A stretch of 11,710 nt of DNA from Solirubrobacteraceae bacterium (lineage in GTDB: Bacteria > Actinomycetota > Thermoleophilia > Solirubrobacterales > Solirubrobacteraceae): NCBI GenBank assembly GCA_030151725.1, contig JASLDD010000284.1, forward strand, positions 1-11,710. Reading direction: 5' to 3'. The notes below the pieces were generated by a model. It was not told the DNA's origin. It made no database searches and worked only from the letters and a program-made list of their open reading frames with translations. Shown one piece after another: positions 6,158-11,710 of the stretch. Numbering within the stretch: the first letter of the stretch is position 1; the number at the start of each line of letters is the position of its first letter. The position numbers were made by a program, and so were the translations under genes.

Positions 6158-7978
6158 GTGCATACCGAGCTGAGCAGCTCGCCCATGCCAACGGAGGAGT
6201 GCCGCGACTGGGTGGGCCATGTGATCGTCTGCGGGCTGAACCCTGTGGGCCTGCGCACGGTCGAGCAGCTGCACCTGGCGGGCGCGCGCGTGGTGGTGCT
6301 CGACGATGAGCAGGACGAGCGGCTCGTGCGCGTGGTCCGCGGTTGGGGCATCCCCCATCTGCCCCGCAGCGCCCATCTGAGCGACCCGCTGTTCGCGGCG
6401 GGCATCATGGGCGCGCGGGCGGTCGTGTGCGCGGAGCTGACAGACCTGCGCACGCTGGAGACGGTGCTGCTGATACGCGACCTGCGCCCCGATGTGCGCG
6501 TGGTCGCCGACCTCGACAACCCGGCTGTGGCGCACGCGGTGGAGGAGGTGCTGAGCTCGGTCGGGGTGCTCGACGTGGCGGCGCTGTTCGCGCCCGCGGT
6601 GGTCGAAGCGTGCCTCGGGCGCCGCGCACGCGAGATCCTGCTGGGCGACACGCTGTTCGTGGCCGCCGAGGTGATCGCGCCCAGCGATGCCACGCTGCGC
6701 GACCTCTACGGCCATCTGGCGCCGATCGGCGTGGTCACGGAGGCAGCGGACGAGCTGATCGCATGCCCGGGGCGCGACCAACTCGTCTCGACGGGAGATC
6801 GTGTGACGGTGCTCGGGACGCGAGCCGAGCTCGACGAGGCGGGCCTCAGCGGCCCCCGCGCCGACGTGGGCACGTTGGGGCTGCGCACGCGGATGGCGGC
6901 GACGCTGACGCGCGTGGCGAGGAACGTCAGCGAGACGGCCGACACACCCCTGCGCGTCGCGCTCGCGCTCGGCATCGTCCTGCTGATCATCTCCTCGCTG
7001 GTGCTGCACTTCGGCTATCGCCAGAGCGACGGGCACTCGGGCCTACCGCTGATCGACGCCGCCTACTTCACCGTCGAGACGATCGCCACTGTCGGTTACG
7101 GCGACTACAACTTCTCGGCGCAGCCCAAGGGCATGGAGATATTCGGCATCGCCCTGATCGTGGCGGGCACGACGCTCGTGACCACCCTGTTCGCGCTCCT
7201 CACAAATGCGCTGGTCAGCCGGCGAATCGCGCAGTCGTTGGGAAGAGGCCGGATCCCGGGCATGCGCGGCCACGTCGTGATCGTGGGGCTCGGCGCGGTG
7301 GGCATGCAGGTGCTGGAGGGCCTATTGGCGGAGGGCCAGGAGGTGGTGGTAATCGAGCGGACCGACAGCAACGAGTACCTGGCGCAGGCGCGCGCGATGG
7401 AGGTTCCAGTGGTGATCGGCGACGCGACGATGGCGGGAACGCTGGAAGCGGTGAACCTCTCGAGCGCGGCCGCCGTGGCGATCCTCACCTCGGATGACCT
7501 CACGAACATCGAGACGGGGCTCGCCGTGCGCGACAGGCTGGGCGAGCGCTGGACGGAGGTGCCGGTGGTGCTGCGCGTGTTCGACCGTCAGCTCGGACAT
7601 CGCCTGGAGTCGAGCTTTGGCTTTCGTCACGTGTGGTCCACATCGGCGATCGCCGCACCCTGGTTCGTCGGCGCGGCGCTCGGCCTGGAGGTGCTGTTCA
7701 CGTTCTACGTCGGCAACAACCCCTTCCTGCTGGCCCGCCTGCGCGTGAGCGCGGGCGGCGGCCTGGATGGCCTGGCGATGCTCAACCTTCCCGGCCAGAT
7801 CCGCGTGGCGGCAATCAGACGCGCTGCCAGCTCCGGGGCGCTGGAGCACCCGCCGCGGCGCGACACCACGCTCGCCCCCGACGACGACGCCTACCTGGTG
7901 GGTCCGTATGCGGAGCTGCTGGAGGTCCTGCGCCACGATCGCGAGGGCACCGGCGGCGCCACCCTCGAAGCACACTGA
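6158..7978 (+). CDS. Potassium channel-like protein with RCK domains on both sides of the pore
   Basis: The product has 606 residues from the GTG at 6158. An N-terminal Rossmann RCK_N domain (about 20-150) starts GHVIVCGLNPVGLR, and an RCK_C/TrkA_C-like domain follows (about 162-222). A membrane helix (about 264-284) leads to a pore loop with the potassium selectivity filter TVGYGD (311-316) and a second helix (about 328-352). A second RCK_N begins GHVVIVGLGAVGMQ (371-384), with a possible second RCK_C to about 592. Such channels sit in the cytoplasmic membrane and are gated by nucleotides or ions. The first RCK has GxNxxG where the second keeps GxGxxG, so ligand binding may differ. Having RCK domains ahead of the pore is unusual for MthK/Kch-type channels. 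The start is uncertain: ATG at 6185 would also work, and neither has a Shine-Dalgarno site, though CAGACT ends 8 nt before the GTG. It is convergent with the PanE-like gene, 13 bp away. Confidence 0.9.
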   Translation: MHTELSSSPMPTEECRDWVGHVIVCGLNPVGLRTVEQLHLAGARVVVLDDEQDERLVRVVRGWGIPHLPRSAHLSDPLFAAGIMGARAVVCAELTDLRTLETVLLIRDLRPDVRVVADLDNPAVAHAVEEVLSSVGVLDVAALFAPAVVEACLGRRAREILLGDTLFVAAEVIAPSDATLRDLYGHLAPIGVVTEAADELIACPGRDQLVSTGDRVTVLGTRAELDEAGLSGPRADVGTLGLRTRMAATLTRVARNVSETADTPLRVALALGIVLLIISSLVLHFGYRQSDGHSGLPLIDAAYFTVETIATVGYGDYNFSAQPKGMEIFGIALIVAGTTLVTTLFALLTNALVSRRIAQSLGRGRIPGMRGHVVIVGLGAVGMQVLEGLLAEGQEVVVIERTDSNEYLAQARAMEVPVVIGDATMAGTLEAVNLSSAAAVAILTSDDLTNIETGLAVRDRLGERWTEVPVVLRVFDRQLGHRLESSFGFRHVWSTSAIAAPWFVGAALGLEVLFTFYVGNNPFLLARLRVSAGGGLDGLAMLNLPGQIRVAAIRRAASSGALEHPPRRDTTLAPDDDAYLVGPYAELLEVLRHDREGTGGATLEAH

Positions 7979-7991
7979 GGAGCAATCGCGC

Positions 7992-8909
7992 TCAGGCGGC
8001 GTGGGGGATCGGCGGCTCGACGCCAATCCGCGCGGCGATCATCGTGACGAGGCGCTCGATGGTGGGGCACTGAAGGCCATGGCGCACGGCCGCGCGCAGC
8101 ACCGATCCCGGAATGGCGTCTAGCTCGGGTTCGCGCCCGGAGGCGATGTCGCGCTGCATTGAGGTGCCGAACGTGTCGGGAATGCGCGCCACCTCCGACA
8201 GGGTGACGGCGACATCCACCTCCTCTGCGCCCTCCAGGCGCGCCACGGCGGCCGCCTCCCTGATCGAGCCCTCGAGATCGCTCAGAGCCTGGGGCGTGGA
8301 GCGGATCTCCCCGAGCAGCATGTCGTAGGCGCTGGTGGTGCACGCAAGCGCTGCCAGCCGCACGAGCTTCGACCACATCACCTCGGCCTCCGAGGCGAGC
8401 ACCCGCGCTGGCACCCCGGCGTCGGACAGCGTCCTCGCGAGCTCCTCCGTTGCAGGAGCCATGCTCGGCTCGGCGCTGGCCATTGTCACGAGCAGGAAGG
8501 GGCTGCTGTGCACGACCACCGCCGGCTCGGGCCGGTCGGCCTCCACGCGGATCGCCCCCGCGAGCACCGACTCGGCGGCGAAGCGCTCTCTCAGCACGGC
8601 GATGTGGTCAAGGCCGTTGAGCAGCGGCAGCACGAGCCCCGGCTGCACTGTCACGCGCTCGCAGGCTGCCACCATGCCGGCCGCCTTGGTCGCGACGATC
8701 AGCACGTCGACGGGCTCCTGCAGCTGGGTGACGGCGCGAGGGTGCGCGACCAGCTCTCCGAGCTTGACGCTGCTCACCCTCAGCCCGTGCTCGTCGATCG
8801 CCGCGACGGTGGAGTCGCGCGCAACGACCACGACCTCGCTGCCCCCCTGCTCGAGGGCGGCGGCGAGCAGGCCGCCGACGCCTCCGGGACCAAGCACGGC
8901 GATCTTCAT
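7992..8909 (-). CDS. Ketopantoate reductase family (PanE/ApbA-like) oxidoreductase
   Basis: This family uses NADPH to reduce a 2-oxo acid, classically ketopantoate to pantoate for coenzyme A synthesis. The 305-residue protein has the Rossmann motif GPGGVGG (7-13), the family element VATKA (72-76), LLNGLD (96-101), the putative catalytic lysine in MWSKL (K181), and the C-terminal signature SMQRDIASGREPELDAIPG (250-268). Length and domain order are normal. Its ATG overlaps the stop codon of the upstream flavoenzyme by 4 bp (ATGA), so the two are translationally coupled. That context is not one expected for pantothenate synthesis. It fits a reductase acting on the product of the alkyl-DHAP synthase-like enzyme, but this is inference. 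No panE symbol is given because many family members act on other substrates. Confidence 0.9.
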   Translation of the reverse strand: MKIAVLGPGGVGGLLAAALEQGGSEVVVVARDSTVAAIDEHGLRVSSVKLGELVAHPRAVTQLQEPVDVLIVATKAAGMVAACERVTVQPGLVLPLLNGLDHIAVLRERFAAESVLAGAIRVEADRPEPAVVVHSSPFLLVTMASAEPSMAPATEELARTLSDAGVPARVLASEAEVMWSKLVRLAALACTTSAYDMLLGEIRSTPQALSDLEGSIREAAAVARLEGAEEVDVAVTLSEVARIPDTFGTSMQRDIASGREPELDAIPGSVLRAAVRHGLQCPTIERLVTMIAARIGVEPPIPHAA

Positions 8910-10507
8910 GACAGAGGATCGATCAGCACGCCGGGGTTGAGGATGCCGGCGGGGTCGACGGCGACCTTGGCGCCACGCAGGGCGAGGGCGAACGGCTCCG
9001 GGCGCTGGCGGTCATACCAGGGCCGATGATCGCGCCCGACGGCGTGATGGTGGGTGATGGTTCCGCCGAGCTCGATGATGGCGTCTGAGACGGCGCGCTT
9101 TACGACCCGCCACTGCTCGACCTCCTCGCCACGCCGGGCGGGCGCCAGCACTGTGAAGTAGGGAGCGGGTCCGTCGGGGTAGACGTGGGTGAAGCGACAG
9201 TGAACGCGCCCACCCTCGCCGCACACCTCGCGCACGCTCTGCTCGGCGGTCGCGATCACCCCAGCGTGAAAGGCCTCGAAGCGCTCCCAGGTGATGGCCG
9301 TCTCGAAGGTCTCGGCGAGGACCCCCACGGCGACGAGCACGTCGCGCAGGTAGGGCGCGCCGAGGAAGGCATCGCGCCACGAGCTGACCGCATCGCCGCC
9401 CGCACCACCGTCACTGCCCCCGTCTACGACCTCACCGCCGTGCTCCGCGCACAGCTGCAGCGCACGCGTCATCGCGTCCTGCACCGGATGGTCGCTGGAC
9501 TCGAAACCGAGCACGAGCAGTGCGTGTGAGCCATCGCCGGCAAGCGTGAGCCCGGCCTCGCCGGGGTCGAGCAGACGGCAGTTGGCCGGATGCAGCCCTG
9601 ACTGCGAGATCGCGCGCACGCATTCGACGCCCGCGCCAAAGCTCGCAAAGCGGACTCCGGTGGAGCTGCGGTGAGAGGGCCGCGGCTGGACGCGCATCCA
9701 CGCCTCGGTAATCACCCCGAGGACTCCCTCCGAGCCGGTGAGCATGCGATCGGGGCTCACCCCGGCGCCGGATCCGGGCACGCGCCGCGACTCCCAGGCA
9801 CCGGTTGGGGTGATCGCGCGCACGGACTCGACCAAGTCCTCGATGTGCGTCCACACGGTTGCGAAGTGCCCGCCGGCGCGCGTGGCGATCCAGCCGCCGA
9901 GAGTGGAGTACTCAAATGACTGGGGGAAGTGGCGCAGCGTGAGACCGTGTTCGCCGAGCTGCGACTCGAGCGACGGGCCGAGCGCCCCGCCTTGGATGCG
10001 TGCCGATCTGGACACCTCATCGATCTCGAGCACGCGGTCGAGCGCACAGAGGTCGACGGAGATCGCGCCGTTGAACCCCGAGCCCACTTCTGGAGTGACG
10101 CCCCCGACGACCGACGTGCCCCCGCCGAAGGGCACCGCTGCGACGCGCTCGCTGGAGCACCACTCGAGAACTCGTTCCAGATCGTGCTCGTCCCGGGGGC
10201 GTGCGACGAAGTCGGGGGGATGGTCGAACTGGCCGCGAAAACCGCGAACGACGTCCGAGTAGGACTTGCCGAGGGCGTGGGAGGCGCGGGCGTGCGTATC
10301 GTCGAATCCGATCTCCGACAGCGAGGCCGGCACCTCCAGACGCGGGGCCGCCAGCTGCAGTGCATCGAGCGCCACCGGTTCTTCGACATCACTGAGGTCG
10401 AGCCCGAGGTGCTCGCCGAGCTGCGCGGCGGAGGCCTGAAGGAGATTGGGGCTGGGCTGCTGATCCTCAAATCCCCACCCCCAATGCTTGCGACGCCGGA
10501 TGCTCAC
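8906..10507 (-). CDS. FAD-linked alkyldihydroxyacetonephosphate synthase-like enzyme
   Basis: Alkyl-DHAP synthase swaps the acyl chain of acyl-DHAP for a fatty alcohol, forming the ether bond of ether lipids. The 533-residue protein (GTG start at 10507, MSIRRRKHWGWGFEDQ) follows the family from end to end. Features include the N-terminal HWGWGFED (human form WNGWGYND), FAD-binding PFGGGTSVVGG (126-136), FEYSTLGGWIATRAGG (198-213), TGSEGVLGVITEA (257-269), and an arginine in NCRLLD (R311). YLRDVLVAVGVLAETFETA (386-404), the tyrosine-bearing THVYPDGPAPYF (440-451) and the HHH motif (486-488) in THHHAVG follow. HHH separates it from GlcD/D-lactate dehydrogenases, which carry GEHG. A GTG at 10534 would add nine residues; 10507 is preferred because the family begins there and TACACT ends 7 nt upstream. 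Residues 361-371 form a Gly-rich loop. Some bacterial homologues may have other substrates. Confidence 0.88.
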   Translation of the reverse strand: MSIRRRKHWGWGFEDQQPSPNLLQASAAQLGEHLGLDLSDVEEPVALDALQLAAPRLEVPASLSEIGFDDTHARASHALGKSYSDVVRGFRGQFDHPPDFVARPRDEHDLERVLEWCSSERVAAVPFGGGTSVVGGVTPEVGSGFNGAISVDLCALDRVLEIDEVSRSARIQGGALGPSLESQLGEHGLTLRHFPQSFEYSTLGGWIATRAGGHFATVWTHIEDLVESVRAITPTGAWESRRVPGSGAGVSPDRMLTGSEGVLGVITEAWMRVQPRPSHRSSTGVRFASFGAGVECVRAISQSGLHPANCRLLDPGEAGLTLAGDGSHALLVLGFESSDHPVQDAMTRALQLCAEHGGEVVDGGSDGGAGGDAVSSWRDAFLGAPYLRDVLVAVGVLAETFETAITWERFEAFHAGVIATAEQSVREVCGEGGRVHCRFTHVYPDGPAPYFTVLAPARRGEEVEQWRVVKRAVSDAIIELGGTITHHHAVGRDHRPWYDRQRPEPFALALRGAKVAVDPAGILNPGVLIDPLS

Positions 10508-10514
10508 GGCGGCG

Positions 10515-10520
10515 AGTGTA
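10515..10520 (-). promoter_or_regulatory. -10 box TACACT for the alkyl-DHAP synthase-like operon
   Basis: TACACT lies 7 nt before the GTG at 10507, with no Shine-Dalgarno site between. The layout fits a leaderless transcript. No clear -35 box was seen. Confidence 0.45.
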
Positions 10521-10562
10521 TGCCCAAGCGGCACGCTGCCTCGTTACTCCCCCCTCTTTCAC

Positions 10563-10568
10563 TAGCCT
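10563..10568 (+). promoter_or_regulatory. -10 box TAGCCT for the Nudix gene
   Basis: TAGCCT ends 9 nt before the ATG at 10578, inside a pyrimidine-rich stretch with no Shine-Dalgarno site. It would start a message with a leader of 0-3 nt. Confidence 0.35.
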
Positions 10569-10577
10569 TCTGACTCG

Positions 10578-11258
10578 ATGCCAGCGCAAGCGGAGCAGAG
10601 CACCCCGGTACCCGAGATCCTCGCTCGCGGCCCTTGGGAGTTCGAGCACATCAGCGCGCACTGGCACGATGAGCACTTCCAGCCGTCACCCGCCCAGACC
10701 CAGGCGGCGGACGCGGCGATCAAGGGGCTGCAGGATCGTGGCTCGCCGAGTCACGATGGAGTGGCGGCGCGACTGGTGGACTTTCGCCTCGACCAGCAGG
10801 GCGGCATCGAGTTCGAGCTGCAGCCGCTGCGCTGGGCGCTGCGCCTAGTGGCGGAGGATGCCTCTCACAGCGTGGCTGCGCTGTGCGTGACCAGGTCGGC
10901 GGACGGCCGCTGGCTGGCGGGGCGCCGAGCGAGCTGGGTTGCCTCGTGGGCGGGTCGCTGGGCGCTGGGTGCCGGCGGAGCTGTCGATCTCGGCGAGAGT
11001 CCCGCGGAGACGCTCGTGCGCGAGCTAAAAGAGGAGTGGGCCGTCTCGCCGGAGAGCGTGCGCGGGGAGGCGCTGCTGTGTCTTCCACACAAGATGATCA
11101 TGTTCGTAGGGCAAGCGTGGCTTGCCGAGGGCGCCGAGGAGACGGTAGTGCCGGACCACGAGCACGACGCGTTCGCTTGGTGGCCGCGCGACATCGCGCA
11201 GTGGCCCGCGGAGGCGGGCGATGCGCTGCCGCGCATGGCCAGCTGGCTCTCCAGTTGA
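10578..11258 (+). CDS. Nudix hydrolase with N-terminal extension
   Basis: Nudix enzymes hydrolyse a nucleoside diphosphate linked to another group, using a divalent metal bound by the Nudix box. Here the box (134-156) has G134, E140, R148, E149, L150, E152 and E153 at the right spacing (Gx5Ex7REUxEE). The closing glycine is alanine (EEWAV), a change tolerated in some members. The Nudix domain covers roughly 96-226. The first 95 residues form an extra region with a His/Trp-rich segment HISAHWHDEHFQ (24-35) that I do not recognise. The substrate is unknown. The 226-residue protein diverges from the alkyl-DHAP synthase-like operon, with 70 bp between the starts, and is followed by the small membrane protein. 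Confidence 0.88.
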   Translation: MPAQAEQSTPVPEILARGPWEFEHISAHWHDEHFQPSPAQTQAADAAIKGLQDRGSPSHDGVAARLVDFRLDQQGGIEFELQPLRWALRLVAEDASHSVAALCVTRSADGRWLAGRRASWVASWAGRWALGAGGAVDLGESPAETLVRELKEEWAVSPESVRGEALLCLPHKMIMFVGQAWLAEGAEETVVPDHEHDAFAWWPRDIAQWPAEAGDALPRMASWLSS

Positions 11259-11320
11259 GCCAACCACTCCCCCCGAGAGCCAGGTCGCGTCCGGGCGCGG
11301 GACTGCTGAGCTTCAACCGC

Positions 11321-11590
11321 TTGAAGTGGACGTCGTTTACCCACTCCTGTGTCTATCTGGTGCTGCTCGTGAGCGCATTCGCGGCAGGCAAGCCCGAGCC
11401 GCTGACGTTCGTGCTGGGCCTGGCCCATGGCCTGCTGTGGATCTTCATGTCGCTGGCCTGCATCGCGGCTGCGCGCCTGCGGATTGTGTCCCTGCGACTG
11501 GCCGTCGCAGTTGCCGTGCTGGGAGGGATTGGACCGTTCTTTGGCAGCTATGAGTTCATACGAGCGCAGCGCCGGGGCGAGCCGCGCTAG
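11321..11590 (+). CDS. Small membrane protein, DUF3817-like
   Basis: The hydrophobic protein has three likely membrane helices: HSCVYLVLLVSAFAAG, a middle segment around LTFVLGLAHGLLWIFMSLACI, and a last one around LAVAVAVLGGIGPFFGSYEF. The central GLAHGLL and the overall pattern resemble the DUF3817 integral membrane family, common in actinobacteria and of unknown function. The start is uncertain. The frame contains no ATG or GTG after the Nudix stop; the TTG at 11321 gives 89 residues (MKWTSFTHSC), and CTG codons at 11303 and 11306 would add five or six residues. No Shine-Dalgarno site is seen. The stop codon overlaps the proposed -10 box of the next gene. Hydrophobicity and codon use argue for a real gene. 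Confidence 0.7.
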   Translation: MKWTSFTHSCVYLVLLVSAFAAGKPEPLTFVLGLAHGLLWIFMSLACIAAARLRIVSLRLAVAVAVLGGIGPFFGSYEFIRAQRRGEPR

Positions 11591-11593
11591 AGT
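11588..11593 (+). promoter_or_regulatory. -10 box TAGAGT for the E2 gene
   Basis: TAGAGT overlaps the stop codon of the DUF3817-like gene and ends 8 nt before the ATG at 11602. This again suggests a leaderless start, although the GTGAG between could also serve as a weak ribosome site. Confidence 0.35.
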
Positions 11594-11601
11594 GAGAATC
11601 G

Positions 11602-11710
11602 ATGGCAGCGAGCACCACTGCTCAGCAGACAATTGATGTTGTAACTCCGGCAGCAGGCGAGTCCGTTACAGAGGGAACACTCCTCGAATGGCATGTCAAG
11701 GTCGGCGACT
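11602..11710 (+). CDS. sucB: 2-oxo acid dehydrogenase E2 subunit, lipoyl domain (5' part), probably SucB
   Basis: Only the first 36 residues are inside the window. After MAASTTAQQ comes IDVVTPAAGESVTEGTLLEWHVKVGD, the N-terminal half of a biotinyl/lipoyl domain. The GESVTEGT...W..K.GD pattern is typical of dihydrolipoyl succinyltransferase (E2 of 2-oxoglutarate dehydrogenase) and its actinobacterial relatives. The lipoylated lysine and the catalytic domain lie beyond the right edge, so a branched-chain or pyruvate E2 cannot be excluded. Confidence 0.8.
   Translation, partial: MAASTTAQQTIDVVTPAAGESVTEGTLLEWHVKVGD

Noticed and set aside
10883..11320. Long upstream extension of the DUF3817-like frame from a GTG at 10883
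   Set aside because: It lies in another frame over the Nudix gene and its translation is low-complexity; only the part after 11300 is hydrophobic and protein-like.

Overview
The window is GC-rich bacterial chromosome, densely packed on both strands with short intergenic gaps. High GC, frequent GTG/TTG starts, TAnnnT boxes placed 6-9 nt before start codons (leaderless style) and the gene content suit a high-GC actinobacterium, perhaps of the Solirubrobacterales/Thermoleophilia type. That placement is inference; no rRNA, tRNA or other taxonomic marker is present.

Layout, left to right. (1) 1-267 (-): N-terminal part of a metallo-beta-lactamase-fold hydrolase, co-directional with and downstream of a divergent purD (292-1659, -). 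(2) gloA-like glyoxalase I (1684-2067, +), diverging from purD across a very short gap that contains a perfect 12-bp palindrome. (3) 2074-3177 (-): TolB-like beta-propeller lipoprotein, convergent with gloA. (4) 3249-3815 (-): NADPH-dependent FMN reductase. (5) 3863-5727 (-): a DrrAB-like two-gene ABC exporter with overlapping stop and start codons, followed by a strong GC hairpin. (6) 5768-6094 (+): an unrecognised acidic 108-residue protein, diverging from the exporter. (7) 6158-7978 (+): a large potassium-channel-like protein with the order RCK, two-helix pore, RCK. (8) 7992-10507 (-): an alkyl-DHAP synthase-like flavoenzyme whose stop overlaps the start of a PanE-family reductase. (9) 10578-11258 (+): Nudix hydrolase, then a small DUF3817-like membrane protein, then the beginning of a lipoyl-domain E2 subunit (2-oxoglutarate dehydrogenase type), cut by the window end.

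Most of this is ordinary metabolism. The points of interest are: the alkyl-DHAP synthase/PanE-family reductase pair, which could form consecutive steps of bacterial ether-lipid synthesis; divergent promoters whose two -10 boxes share one TA step; a recurring leaderless promoter layout; an atypical PurD; and the inverted domain order of the channel protein. No mobile element, CRISPR array, tRNA or rRNA was seen, and no stretch longer than about 300 bases lacks a gene.
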